Below, piece after piece: positions 16,575 through 24,684 of a stretch of 64,000 bases of DNA. Position 1 is the first letter of the stretch. Every line of letters starts with the position of its first letter. The translations under genes were made by a program, and so were the position numbers. The DNA comes from Pseudolabrys sp046292265. Its GTDB lineage: Bacteria; Pseudomonadota; Alphaproteobacteria; Rhizobiales; Xanthobacteraceae. Under the pieces are notes generated by a model. The model did not search any database. It saw only the letters and a program-made list of their open reading frames with translations, and was not told where the DNA came from. The stretch covers positions 62,001 through 126,000 of the forward strand of contig JBKBRE010000002.1 in NCBI GenBank assembly GCA_046292265.1, given 5' to 3'.

Positions 16575-17012
16575 ATGAACGAACTGCCCTTCCGCACCGT
16601 CTCGACGCCGCAAGGCCCCTCGGGCGGCGAAGCCTTCAAGCGCGGCTTGCGCGGCAAATGCCCGGCCTGCGGCCACGGTAACATGTTCCGCAAATTCCTG
16701 AAAGTAGCCGACAGCTGCCCGAACTGCGGCGAGGAACTGCACCATCACCGCGCCGACGACTTCCCCGCCTATCTGGTGATCGTCATCGTCGGCCACCTCC
16801 TGGTGCCCATCGTGCTGGCGGTGGAGACCGACATCGCGCCGCCGATGTGGGTCGGCATGACGCTGTGGCCCACGGTGGCGCTCGGCGCGTGCCTCGCGCT
16901 GCTGCAGCCGGTCAAGGGCGCCGTGGTCGGCATCCAGTGGTTCCTTGGCATGCACGGCTTCGAGCATTCGAAGGGGCGGCGCGCGGTGCAGGCCACGGCC
17001 GAGGCCGGCTGA
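16575..17012 (+). CDS. DUF983 zinc-ribbon membrane protein
   Basis: A 145-residue protein. The N-terminal half holds two CxxC pairs (KCPACGHGNMF and SCPNCGEELHHH), a zinc-ribbon arrangement. The second half has two membrane helices (LVIVIVGHLLVPIVLAVE; LWPTVALGACLALLQPVKG). This architecture is DUF983, found in many alphaproteobacteria, sometimes near cytochrome oxidase genes; the function is unknown. Here the neighbours are small membrane proteins and a Rieske oxygenase. Confidence 0.8.
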   Translation: MNELPFRTVSTPQGPSGGEAFKRGLRGKCPACGHGNMFRKFLKVADSCPNCGEELHHHRADDFPAYLVIVIVGHLLVPIVLAVETDIAPPMWVGMTLWPTVALGACLALLQPVKGAVVGIQWFLGMHGFEHSKGRRAVQATAEAG

Positions 17013-17071
17013 GTACCGGAACCATCGCAGCATCCGGAACTTATCCTCCCCGAGTATTCAGGGAGGCAATC

Positions 17072-17251
17072 ATGGCTGACAACGGAAGCGGCGGCGTCGG
17101 CGTGCTCGGCGTCCTCGTCGGGGCGCTCATCGTGATCATCGCCGGCGCCGGCGTACTCTTCGCCACCGGCAACCTCGGCGGCTCGAAGACCTCCACCGTG
17201 AAGGTGGAAATGCCGAAAATCGACGCGCCTGCCACCACCGGCTCGAAATAG
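17072..17251 (+). CDS. Small membrane-anchored protein, unknown
   Basis: A 59-residue protein preceded by a good ribosome binding site (GGGAGG). One glycine-rich helix (VGVLGVLVGALIVIIAGAGVLFATG) is followed by a short hydrophilic tail with VKVEMPKIDAP. It has the look of rhizobial small conserved membrane peptides. Its stop is two bases from the stop of the convergent Rieske gene. Confidence 0.6.
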   Translation: MADNGSGGVGVLGVLVGALIVIIAGAGVLFATGNLGGSKTSTVKVEMPKIDAPATTGSK

Positions 17252-17253
17252 AC

Positions 17254-18507
17254 CTACGCCTCGATGCCCATGGCGGCGGCGAAGGCGCGGCGCACCTCCG
17301 TCGGCTGCCCGTGGTGATGGCGGAAGCCGGCGAGCCGCTCGCGCAGCAGCGGGTGCTTGTCGTAGTCGGATAGCGGCACGCCCTCGACGTTGTACTTGCG
17401 CATGACGTCCGGCAGCGGCACGCAGGCGGCCTTGGCCGGATCGCGCAGGATGCCCGACGGGTCCTTGCCCGCCGCGACTTTCTCCAGGTCGGCGAAGAAG
17501 CGCTTGCGCATCTCGACGATACCGATGTCGCTCGTGCGCAGGTTCTCCTTCGAGCGGTCGGCGATCCGCCCCTGCCCCACCCAGCCGACGATGTCCTGGT
17601 TGATGACGTGGCTGACGATCCATCGGCCGTCGGCGTCGCGCACCGGGCTTTCCCAGGTCGGCACCTCCTCCTGCACGTAGGGCTCGCGGCCCTTCGGCAC
17701 GCGCATGAAGAACCACGAGATGCTCAGCGTGTTCTCGTCGTCGATCGGCACGCGCCATTCGAAATGCATGCCGAGATAGAAGGCGTTCGGCCATAGCGCC
17801 ACGCGGCCGACCGACCAGTTCGGATCGTTTTCGGCCTGGCCTTCGCGCACGCGGCGATAGATGTATCCGTGCTCGAACTCGTCGAACTTCAGCTTGAGGT
17901 GGCGCGCCGCGCCGGCCTCGGCGCCGCGCATGTGCGCGCTCCAGTTCTCGTGCATCCATTCGAAATGTACGGGGTCGATCGAGTTCTCCTGGCACTGGAA
18001 CCAGTTGCACGGCACTTGCGCGGTGACGATCTCGCGGAAGCCGTTCTCGAAGGTGAAGGGCTCCCACACCGGCAATTCAGGCGCCGGCGCAGGACCCATG
18101 TAGGCCCAGAGCAAGCCGGCCAGTTCGCGCACCGGATAGCCGGCGATGCCGCAACCCTCTCGCGATTTCGGGTTGGGATTGGCGATCTCCTCGTAGGGCT
18201 GCTCGATGCAGGCGCCGCGCGCGTCGAACTTCCAGCCGTGATAGGAGCAGCGCAGGCCGTCCTCCTCCACCATGCCATAGGCCATGTCGGCGCCGCGGTG
18301 GGCGCAGTGCCGCGCGACGAGGCCGTAGCGGCCGCCCAGGTCCCGATACAGCACGAGGTCCTCGCCGAGCAGGCGCACCGGCTTGATGCGGTCCCCGGCG
18401 AGCTCGCTGGCGCCGGCGATCGGCATCCAGTAGCGGCGCAGCAGGCCGCCCATCGGGGTGCCCGGCCCGACGCGGGTGAGCATGTCGTTGCGTGCGGCAG
18501 TGAGCAT
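17254..18507 (-). CDS. Rieske non-heme iron oxygenase, alpha subunit type
   Basis: A 417-residue protein. The Rieske [2Fe-2S] ligands are in CAHRGADM and CSYHGWKFD (C-x-H...C-x2-H) near residues 65-95. The mononuclear iron site begins at QENSIDPVHFEWMHENW, with two histidines four residues apart. Length and order match phthalate 4,5-dioxygenase/vanillate demethylase-type single-component oxygenases. The start at 18507 follows AGAGGAAA. No ferredoxin reductase gene is adjacent, so its electron partner must lie elsewhere. It probably hydroxylates or demethylates an aromatic acid; the substrate is unknown. Confidence 0.86.
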   Translation of the reverse strand: MLTAARNDMLTRVGPGTPMGGLLRRYWMPIAGASELAGDRIKPVRLLGEDLVLYRDLGGRYGLVARHCAHRGADMAYGMVEEDGLRCSYHGWKFDARGACIEQPYEEIANPNPKSREGCGIAGYPVRELAGLLWAYMGPAPAPELPVWEPFTFENGFREIVTAQVPCNWFQCQENSIDPVHFEWMHENWSAHMRGAEAGAARHLKLKFDEFEHGYIYRRVREGQAENDPNWSVGRVALWPNAFYLGMHFEWRVPIDDENTLSISWFFMRVPKGREPYVQEEVPTWESPVRDADGRWIVSHVINQDIVGWVGQGRIADRSKENLRTSDIGIVEMRKRFFADLEKVAAGKDPSGILRDPAKAACVPLPDVMRKYNVEGVPLSDYDKHPLLRERLAGFRHHHGQPTEVRRAFAAAMGIEA

Positions 18508-18632
18508 CGGCGGCGGTTTCCTCTCGCTTCGGGTCCTCTTGGCGGAACCCTGACGTGCTATTGTGCGCAGCGGCGCGGCCGGGAGCAACGGGCCGGCGGA
18601 ATTGCACCGGACGCACTTTGCGCTTCGGATGC

Positions 18633-19031
18633 ATGAGTAAACGGGGGATGCGCATGCTTGCCGCCTTGGCGACATTGCTGCTCTGCCAGCTCGCCGGCGA
18701 GGCGATCGTGAAGGCCGCGGCGCTGCCGGTGCCCGGCCCGGTGGTCGGCATGGTGCTGCTGTTCGCGCTCATGCTCCTGCGCGCGCCGCTGCCGAAGGAG
18801 ACCGGCGACACCGCCGACGGCCTGCTCAAGCATCTGTCGCTGCTGTTCGTGCCGGCCGGGGTCGGCGTGGTGCAGAACATCGCGCTGCTCGGCGACACCG
18901 GCCTGCGCCTGGTCGCGGTCGTGGTGCTCGGCACGATCGTCACGCTGGTGGTGACCGCGCTCACCTTCGCCGGCGTCGCGCGGCTGATGCGGATCGAGGA
19001 CGCCGGACCCGACGACGGAGCGATGCGGTGA
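18633..19031 (+). CDS. lrgA: CidA/LrgA family holin-like protein
   Basis: A 132-residue protein with four membrane helices. The motif PVPGPVVGMVLLFALML and the later LLFVPAGVGVVQN are diagnostic of CidA/LrgA. Related proteins act with LrgB in murein hydrolase control or in export of small acids such as glycolate or pyruvate. The ATG at 18633 is chosen; 18648 is a second candidate. The gene overlaps lrgB by four bases (GTGA). Confidence 0.88.
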   Translation: MSKRGMRMLAALATLLLCQLAGEAIVKAAALPVPGPVVGMVLLFALMLLRAPLPKETGDTADGLLKHLSLLFVPAGVGVVQNIALLGDTGLRLVAVVVLGTIVTLVVTALTFAGVARLMRIEDAGPDDGAMR

Positions 19032-19747
19032 TCGATTTCGTCAACCTGTGGGTCTACCTCTCCGGCTCGCCGCTACTGTGGCTGACCGTCACGCTGACCG
19101 CCTATGTGGTCGCCGAAGCCGCTTCCGCGGCGTGCCGCCGCCATCCGCTGGCCAACCCGGTGCTGATCGCCGTCGTGCTGGTGTCGGTGCTGCTGCTCGC
19201 CAGCGGCACCGCCTATCAGGCCTACTTCGCCGGCGCGCAGTTCGTGCATTTCCTGCTCGGCCCGGCGACGGTGGCGCTGGCGGTGCCGCTGGTGCGCCAT
19301 CTGCCGCAGGTGCGGCGGGCGCTGGTGCCGATGCTGGTGGCGCTTGTCGTCGGCTCGTGCGCGGCGGTCGGCTCGGCGGTGCTGCTCGCCGGGGCCTTCG
19401 GGCTCGACCGCGCCGCCATGCTGGCGCTGGCGCCGAAATCCGCGACCGCCGCCATCGCCATGGGCATCGCCGAGAAGACCGGCGGCGACCCGGCGCTCAC
19501 CGCCGTGCTGGTGGTGCTGACCGGCATTTCCGGCGCCATCGTGGTGACACCGCTGATGAACGCGCTCAGGTTGAAGAACTACGCGGCGCGCGGCTTCGCC
19601 GCCGGGCTGGCGTCGCACGGCATCGGCACCGCGCGCGCGTTCCAGGTGTCGCCGCTCGCCGGCACCTTCGCTGGCATCGCGCTCGGGCTAAACGGGCTGC
19701 TCACCGCGCTGCTGGTGCCGGTCCTGCTGCGCTGGCTGCTCGACTGA
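19028..19747 (+). CDS. lrgB: LrgB family membrane protein
   Basis: A 239-residue protein with six to seven helices and a GTG start inside the stop of lrgA. The LrgB core is seen in LGPATVALAVPLVRH, LALAPKSATAAIAMGIAEKTGG and SHGIGTARAFQ. It forms a pair with the preceding LrgA; plant and bacterial PLGG1/LrgAB relatives carry glycolate/glycerate or pyruvate. A transport role in a locus rich in organic-acid genes is plausible but inferred. Confidence 0.9.
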   Translation: MIDFVNLWVYLSGSPLLWLTVTLTAYVVAEAASAACRRHPLANPVLIAVVLVSVLLLASGTAYQAYFAGAQFVHFLLGPATVALAVPLVRHLPQVRRALVPMLVALVVGSCAAVGSAVLLAGAFGLDRAAMLALAPKSATAAIAMGIAEKTGGDPALTAVLVVLTGISGAIVVTPLMNALRLKNYAARGFAAGLASHGIGTARAFQVSPLAGTFAGIALGLNGLLTALLVPVLLRWLLD

Positions 19748-19753
19748 GCGGCG

Positions 19754-20125
19754 TCACGCCGCCCGTTCGTCCTGCGGCACGTAGGAGAAGAACGCCGCCG
19801 GCATCGCCGGCTGGACGCCCGCGGGCGTCAGCACGCCGAGCACCAGGATGCGCACGATGTGGTAGGTGCGGCCGGTCTCGTTGACCACCGCCACTTCCGG
19901 GCCGCGCACATAGACGACCGAGACCACGGCGCAGGCGGTGGCGTCCATCACTTCGGTGTTGACCCTCTTGGCGGCGCCTTCGGCGTCGCCGCGGAACACC
20001 GCAACGAAGCGCTCGACCTGCTGCTGCGTGTCGCAGGCGAGCGTGGAGCCCACCTCGATTTCCTGCGCGCGTGCCGGCAGGCACAAGAGCAGGGACACCA
20101 ACGCGATACGAATTGCGATGAGCAT
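19754..20125 (-). CDS. Small secreted protein, unknown
   Basis: A 123-residue protein with a signal peptide (MLIAIRIALVSLLLCLPARAQ) and a mature region containing two cysteines (LACDTQQQVERFV and ATACAVVSVVYV), possibly one disulfide. The start at 20125 has a strong Shine-Dalgarno (GAGGAGGG). The Fnr/FixK-like box at 20183 lies about 58 bases upstream, so control by oxygen is possible. No known family is recognised. Confidence 0.7.
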   Translation of the reverse strand: MLIAIRIALVSLLLCLPARAQEIEVGSTLACDTQQQVERFVAVFRGDAEGAAKRVNTEVMDATACAVVSVVYVRGPEVAVVNETGRTYHIVRILVLGVLTPAGVQPAMPAAFFSYVPQDERAA

Positions 20126-20182
20126 GCGACCCTCCTCTTTCAAGGATGGCCGCAAGCTTCGCGGCGCCGTTACCCGCTTCGG

Positions 20183-20196
20183 TTGACGCGGATCAA
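20183..20196 (-). promoter_or_regulatory. Candidate Fnr/FixK box
   Basis: On the minus strand the site reads TTGATCCGCGTCAA, matching TTGA-N6-TCAA of Fnr/FixK regulators. Its centre is 64.5 bases upstream of the ATG at 20125, which would put a class II start site near 20148 and leave a 22-base leader. An Fnr-type regulator is encoded at 55014-55778. No clear -10 is visible. Confidence 0.45.
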
Positions 20197-20255
20197 AACT
20201 GCGGGAATCGCGCGGTCCGATGAAATGCGTAAGGAGCTTTCCGGAGGACGGCGGT

Positions 20256-21020
20256 CTATGCTGTTTGCGCCGCCTTCTCGCGCAGATGCGGAAAGCGCTC
20301 GGACAGGAGCGAGCCGTGATAATAGGTCGGCTTGTAGGCCGCCTGCGCGCGGATATTGTCGAACCAGGCGACGACGCGCGGCAAGTCCTGCCAGTCCGGC
20401 ATGCCGAGGTCGTGCATGCGTACCAGCGCCGGCATCACCGCCACGTCGGCGAGGCTGATCTCCTTGCCGAGCAGCCAGGGGCCGCCGCTCCTCTCGATCT
20501 CGGCGTCCATGCGCTCGTAGGAACGGCGCAGGCGGCCGAGATGGTTGTCCATCTCCGCCTTTGGGAAGCCGGTCTGGCCCATGGTCAGCATGAACTCGCG
20601 GCGGATCGGTTTCGATTCCGCCATGGCGACGAAAGCCTCGCGGCTCATCTTCTGGAAGCTCGGCAGGAAGGCGAGGTTGAAGGTCGGCACGCGCACGGAA
20701 GCCGCCGGCATCTCGTCGATGTAGTGCATGAGCGTGCGCATGCGCGCGCGGACGACCGGGTCCTCCGGCGTGAAGCTTTCCTCCGGCGCGACCTCATCGA
20801 GATACTCGGTGATGACGGTCGAATCGATGACGATGGCGCCGTCGTGGTCGAGCGTGGGCACGACGCCGTTGGGGTTGAGCTTGAGATAATCGGGCTTGAG
20901 CTGGTCGCCTTCGAGCAGGTTGAGCTTCACCTCCTCGAATGGCAGGCCCTTGGCGTTGAGCACGAAGCGGACGCGCTGGCTGCAGGTGGATTGCGGCGCG
21001 TTGTAGAGCTTGTAGGCCAT
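20256..21020 (-). CDS. Glutathione S-transferase family protein
   Basis: A 254-residue protein. The N-terminal thioredoxin-like domain (residues 1-80) starts YKLYNAPQSTCSQRVRFVLNA, with NPNGVVPTLDHDG (cis-proline) and IDSTVITEYLDE (glutathione carboxylate binding). The C-terminal helical domain contains LADVAVMPALVRMHDLGMPD. It fits soluble cytosolic GSTs that conjugate or dehalogenate electrophiles. The start at 21020 follows GGGGAGAG. Substrate unknown. Confidence 0.87.
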   Translation of the reverse strand: MAYKLYNAPQSTCSQRVRFVLNAKGLPFEEVKLNLLEGDQLKPDYLKLNPNGVVPTLDHDGAIVIDSTVITEYLDEVAPEESFTPEDPVVRARMRTLMHYIDEMPAASVRVPTFNLAFLPSFQKMSREAFVAMAESKPIRREFMLTMGQTGFPKAEMDNHLGRLRRSYERMDAEIERSGGPWLLGKEISLADVAVMPALVRMHDLGMPDWQDLPRVVAWFDNIRAQAAYKPTYYHGSLLSERFPHLREKAAQTA

Positions 21021-21037
21021 GTTCTCTCCCCGACTTT

Positions 21038-21139
21038 GTCATTCCCGGGCGCGCTGAAAACGCGAACCCGGAATCCAGAAACCGATTCCGACTTTGCATC
21101 TGGATTCCAGGTCCGGCGCTGCGCGCCGTCGCGAATGAC
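21038..21139. repeat. Palindromic repeat, class E
   Basis: It starts GTCATTCCCGGG and ends CGCGAATGAC, with an internal inverted pair GGAATCCAGA / TCTGGATTCC. It lies between two minus-strand genes and has a single copy in this window. Confidence 0.65.
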
Positions 21140-21186
21140 GTAAGAAAGGCAGTCTGTCACTTTGCCGTGCGATAGAGCAACCTGCG

Positions 21187-21798
21187 TCACGCATCCGGAC
21201 GCGGCGGTAAGCGGCCTTCCTCGGAGAGCGCCTTGCGCAGCGCGGTCAGCTGCCCCTGGTAGGACTCGGCGTCGCCGTAATCGTCGAACAGCGCATAGCG
21301 CGCGTGCGTGCCGATCACGCGGCGCGCGTGCTTGATCGGGCACCAGTATTGCTCGGTACGCGCGGCGATCTCGCGCGTGAAGGCGATCAGCCCGTTGGCA
21401 TAGGAGCAATAGGCGCAGTTGAGCTTCTCCAGCGCGTTGAGATAGGCGAGGTGATGGCGGTCGAACACCAGATAGTCGGCGCGCTTGACCTTGGGGATGC
21501 CGTAGATCGGAAAGCAGACCGCCTGATAGGCGCTGACGAACAGGTCGAGCAGCAGGAACGGCACGATGCCGGCATAGATCACCGGCGCGGTCAGCACGAC
21601 CAGCGGATTGGCGCCAAGCACATAGGGAAGAAGTTTGCTGCGCAGTTCGCGATGGCGGCGCAAAAGCTCCGCCTCGAAGGCGACCCGGCCGTGTTCCAGG
21701 CCGACGCGCAACTCGGCGCGGCGTCTGGCCAGTTCGGCATCGAGTTCGCCCTCGAGCAGGCGGATTTTCTCGATCAGCGCGGTGATTTGTGGCGTCAT
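21187..21798 (-). CDS. Conserved hypothetical membrane-associated protein
   Basis: A 203-residue protein. Residues 1-55 are a charged, probably coiled helix (EKIRLLEGELDAELARRRAELR). One hydrophobic segment (NPLVVLTAPVIYAGIVPFLLLDLFVSAYQ) is followed by a soluble part with CAYCSYANGL and a later WCPIKHAR, three cysteines that could bind a metal. I recognise no family. Codon use is like its neighbours. Confidence 0.7.
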   Translation of the reverse strand: MTPQITALIEKIRLLEGELDAELARRRAELRVGLEHGRVAFEAELLRRHRELRSKLLPYVLGANPLVVLTAPVIYAGIVPFLLLDLFVSAYQAVCFPIYGIPKVKRADYLVFDRHHLAYLNALEKLNCAYCSYANGLIAFTREIAARTEQYWCPIKHARRVIGTHARYALFDDYGDAESYQGQLTALRKALSEEGRLPPRPDA

Positions 21799-21924
21799 GC
21801 GGTCTCCGGAGGGCGCGTTACGCGCCGCCAGTGCAAATGGCGGATGAGGATCATTGTCCGAACCGTGCCACTTTCGGAATTTACGGGCAATTTACTTGTG
21901 GCCGTTGGCGGCAGCCGGTTCAGT

Positions 21925-22019
21925 GGCAACGTGCGCAGCCGCCGGCCTCCTCCCTTTGGAAACGGCGGCGTGAATCCTCCACCTTTTGCACACGGGCCCC
22001 GCGAGGGGCCCTTTTTTTT
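21925..22019 (+). ncRNA. Candidate small RNA with CCUCCUCCC loop (Cuckoo/alpha-r14-like)
   Basis: A perfect 7-bp stem (GCCGCCG at 21938-21944 with CGGCGGC at 21963-21969) presents an 18-base loop containing CCTCCTCCC at 21946-21954, an anti-Shine-Dalgarno sequence. A second CCTCC follows at 21976. The unit ends in a strong terminator (GGGCCCC-GCGA-GGGGCCC then eight T, 21994-22019) with no plus-strand gene upstream to terminate. Alphaproteobacterial alpha-r14 and CcsR small RNAs show such loops and a terminator. The 5' end is a guess. Confidence 0.5.
21994..22019 (+). terminator. Rho-independent terminator of the candidate small RNA
   Basis: GGGCCCC, loop GCGA, GGGGCCC, followed by eight T. 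It is one of the strongest terminators in the window, although no plus-strand protein gene precedes it. It could instead be an attenuator for the gene at 22151. Confidence 0.8.
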
Positions 22020-22150
22020 GGCGGCGGAGCGGCGCCGCCACCGATATTCCGTGCTTTGGAAAAAATTTCGGCGGCCGGCTGGGCGGAATATGGCCCGCCT
22101 GGCGGCATTGGTCCTATTGCGCAGCGAACAGCGCATGTTTGGAGGATCAA

Positions 22151-22537
22151 ATGAAGAAAGTTCTGTTTACGACCGCCGCCGTCATGGCGCTGGCCTTCGC
22201 GGGCACCGCTTTGGCCCAGATGGGCCCGACCAAGACCGGCGACAGCGCCAAGGGCAAGGTGCTGACCGACGCCAAGGGCATGACGCTCTACACCTTCGAC
22301 AAGGACGCCGGCGGCAAGTCGGCCTGCAACGGCCCCTGCGCGACCAACTGGCCGCCGCTAATGGCGGCGGCCGACGCCAAGCCGGCGGCCAGCTACACCG
22401 TCATCACGCGCGACGACGGCGGCAAGCAATGGGCCTACAAGGGCAAGCCGCTCTACACCTGGAAGAACGACAAGAAGCCGGGCGACATCACCGGCGACGG
22501 CTTCCTGCAGGGCGCCTGGCACATCGCCAAGCCGTAA
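22151..22537 (+). CDS. COG4315-type secreted repeat protein
   Basis: A 128-residue protein with a signal peptide (MKKVLFTTAAVMALAFAGTALAQ). It has two copies of the DUF/COG4315 repeat: LTDAKGMTLYTFDKD...CNGPCATNWPPL and WAYKGKPLYTWKNDKKPGDITGDG, typical of the predicted lipoprotein-like secreted repeat family. The NGPCATNWPP part has two cysteines. No lipobox cysteine follows the signal peptide, so it is probably soluble periplasmic. The start follows GGAGGA. Function unknown. Confidence 0.85.
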   Translation: MKKVLFTTAAVMALAFAGTALAQMGPTKTGDSAKGKVLTDAKGMTLYTFDKDAGGKSACNGPCATNWPPLMAAADAKPAASYTVITRDDGGKQWAYKGKPLYTWKNDKKPGDITGDGFLQGAWHIAKP

Positions 22538-22563
22538 CTCGCGAGCGAGCCACCACACAGGCC

Positions 22564-22645
22564 GTCATGCCCCGCGCAAGCGGGGCATCCGGTAATCACT
22601 GACGATGCGGTGGATACTGGATCGCCCGCTTTCGCGGGCGATGAC
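22564..22645. repeat. Composite palindromic repeat, class A copy 4
   Basis: GTCATGCCCCGCGCAAGCGGGGCAT at the left and ATCGCCCGCTTTCGCGGGCGATGAC at the right form two hairpins. It lies between convergent genes and may serve as a terminator-like structure for both. Confidence 0.75.
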
Positions 22646-22682
22646 AGCCTGAGTTGGTGCGAGGCCGTACCGCTTCTAGCGC

Positions 22683-23639
22683 CTAGTGCTCCAGCCCGGT
22701 CGGCACGTTCTTGTTTTCGGACGTGAGCTTCATGCCGGCGGCGAGCGCCATGGTCTCCATCAGCGCGGCGAAGTCCTTCTGCAGGTATTCCTGCGGATTG
22801 TCCTTCGTGATGGCGTGGCCGAAGTGGCTTTGCAGCATCTCGCGCGTCGCCGCGGTGACCGGCATCGGCACGTCCATCTCGCGGCCGAGCTCGAGGCCGA
22901 GGTCCAGGTCCTTGCGCAGCAGCTCGGGCGTGAAGGTCGTGGTCCAGTCGAGATTGACCAGCGCCGGCGACTTGTAGCGCGTGAACATCGAGCCCATGAC
23001 GCCGTTGTTGAGGAAGGCGAGGAAGGCGTGGCGCGGCACGCCCATCTTGTTCACCAGGAGCGTGATCTCGATCAGGTTCTCGATCACGACGCCGAGCATC
23101 ACGTTGTGCGCGATCTTGCAGATGCGCGCGAGATCGCCTTCGCCGACGTAGGACACGCCCTGCGGCGCGACCACTTCCATCAGCGGGATCATCTTCTTGC
23201 AGGCCTCTTCGGGACCCGAGACCACCGACGACAGCCGGCCGGCCTTGATCACCTTGGCGTTGCCGGACACCGGCGCGCAGATGTAGTCGGCGCCCTTGTC
23301 CTTCAGCCGCTTGCGGATGTCGGCCGATTCCTCGACCGAGATGGTGGAGCAGTCCACTACCACCTTCGGCGCCTTGCCGCCCGAGAGGACGCCGTCCTTG
23401 CCGAAATAGACCTGATCAAGATCTTTGCCTTCGGCGACGATGGAGAAGACGATGTCGCAGTCGGCGAGATCGGACAGCTTGCCGACGATCTTGCCGCCGT
23501 AGGCGGCGAGCGGCTCGGCCTTGGCGCGCGTGCGGTTCCAGACCGAAACTTCGTGCCCGGCCTTGAGCAGGCGCTCGGCCATCGGCAGGCCCATGCGGCC
23601 GGTTCCGATCCAGCCGATCTTCTGCGAATTCTTCGACAT
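22683..23639 (-). CDS. NAD(P)-dependent beta-hydroxyacid dehydrogenase
   Basis: A 318-residue member of the 3-hydroxyisobutyrate/6-phosphogluconate dehydrogenase family. The dinucleotide motif is IGWIGTGRMGLPMAERLL at residues 8-25. The substrate-binding part reads CAPVSGNAKVIKAGRLSSVVSG and the catalytic lysine is expected in ICKIAHNVMLGVV (about residue 180). It oxidises a beta-hydroxyacid or reduces tartronate semialdehyde-type compounds; the exact one is unclear. The start at 23639 follows GGGAGAG. It is divergent from an ABC importer operon. Confidence 0.88.
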   Translation of the reverse strand: MSKNSQKIGWIGTGRMGLPMAERLLKAGHEVSVWNRTRAKAEPLAAYGGKIVGKLSDLADCDIVFSIVAEGKDLDQVYFGKDGVLSGGKAPKVVVDCSTISVEESADIRKRLKDKGADYICAPVSGNAKVIKAGRLSSVVSGPEEACKKMIPLMEVVAPQGVSYVGEGDLARICKIAHNVMLGVVIENLIEITLLVNKMGVPRHAFLAFLNNGVMGSMFTRYKSPALVNLDWTTTFTPELLRKDLDLGLELGREMDVPMPVTAATREMLQSHFGHAITKDNPQEYLQKDFAALMETMALAAGMKLTSENKNVPTGLEH

Positions 23640-23856
23640 CCCGAAACTCTCCCTTGAACCGCGGCCAAACAGGCTTGGTGCCCGGCCCTTTACCCTTTCT
23701 GCGGCCGGTTCGCCAGTGCCGGGCAATGCGCCACAGGAATAGGGCCACGCGCGCGCTTGTTATCGCCGATCAAAGGGCATTATCCTGATGCCCACACGTT
23801 GCCAACGGCTCGCGAGAGGCCGGCGTTACAACGACCACGGGAGGATGCGGCCAGCG

Positions 23857-24684
23857 ATGCAGGACGCCGCCAGCACCATTGCCCTCGCCGGCGCGGAGGC
23901 CGCGCCTGTCTGGCGCGAGCGCCTGCGGATGATCGTCCGCAACGTATTCCCCTTCATCGTCGTCGGCGCCATCTGGGAAGCCATCGCCTGGATGGGCGTG
24001 TTTCCGCACCGGTTGTTTCCGTCGCTCGAGGAAGTGGCGCGGACCTTCGTCGAGCTGACGCTGAACGGCATCCTGCCGAACCACGCCGCGCAAACGCTGC
24101 TGCGTCTGTTCTCCGGGTTCGCGGTCGCGGGCGTCCTCGGCGTCGGGATCGGAATCCTGATGGGCCGTTCCCGCCGCGCGGAAGACCTGCTGCTTCCGAT
24201 TGTCAGCATTGTCGCGCCGATCCCCGGCCTCGCTTATGCGCCGCTGTTCCTGCTGTGGTTCGGCCTCGGCAATGTGCCGGCTGTCATGCTGGTCGGCGTC
24301 GTCGCGTGCTTCCCGGTGATCTTCAACACCTGGACCGGCGTCAAGGCGGTCAAGGAGATCTGGGTCCGTTCGGCGCAATCGATGGGCGCCGACGACCGGC
24401 GGCTGTTCCGCCACGTCATCCTGCCCGGCGCGCTGCCCTACATCCTGACCGGACTGCGCCTTGGCCTCGCCCAGGCCTGGCGTATCCTCGTCGCGCTGGA
24501 AATGCTGGTCGGCGTGAACTGGGGCCTCGGCTGGCTGATCTTCGGCGCCCGTGAACTGCTCAATACCGACGCGATGCTGGCCGGCATCGCGGTGATCGGA
24601 ATCATCGGCATCGTCCTGGAGAAACTGGTGTTCCAGAAGATCGAGAACTACACCGTGGTGCGCTGGGGCATGGTGACGGCATGA
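23857..24684 (+). CDS. ABC transporter permease 1 (nitrate/sulfonate/taurine type)
   Basis: A 275-residue SsuC/TauC-like membrane subunit with about six helices. The EAA-type loop is KEIWVRSAQSMGADDRRLFRHVILPGALP. ATG at 23857 is preferred because GGGAGGA at 23839-23845 is well spaced; an ATG at 23845 would overlap that site. It overlaps the next permease gene by four bases. It is the first gene of a four-gene importer operon with permease 2, ATPase and a Tat-exported binding protein. Confidence 0.88.
   Translation: MQDAASTIALAGAEAAPVWRERLRMIVRNVFPFIVVGAIWEAIAWMGVFPHRLFPSLEEVARTFVELTLNGILPNHAAQTLLRLFSGFAVAGVLGVGIGILMGRSRRAEDLLLPIVSIVAPIPGLAYAPLFLLWFGLGNVPAVMLVGVVACFPVIFNTWTGVKAVKEIWVRSAQSMGADDRRLFRHVILPGALPYILTGLRLGLAQAWRILVALEMLVGVNWGLGWLIFGARELLNTDAMLAGIAVIGIIGIVLEKLVFQKIENYTVVRWGMVTA

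Larger units (their letters stand above)
21799..22150. other. Intergenic region holding a candidate small RNA
   Basis: This gap of 352 bases has no convincing protein gene. It contains the structured element described at 21925-22019 and then the promoter region of the downstream secreted protein. Confidence 0.6.

Noticed and set aside
21876..21906. EcfG-like promoter (GGAAT ... CGTT) before the candidate small RNA
   Set aside because: Spacing of about 22 bases is too long for the usual 16-17, and the -35 is imperfect.
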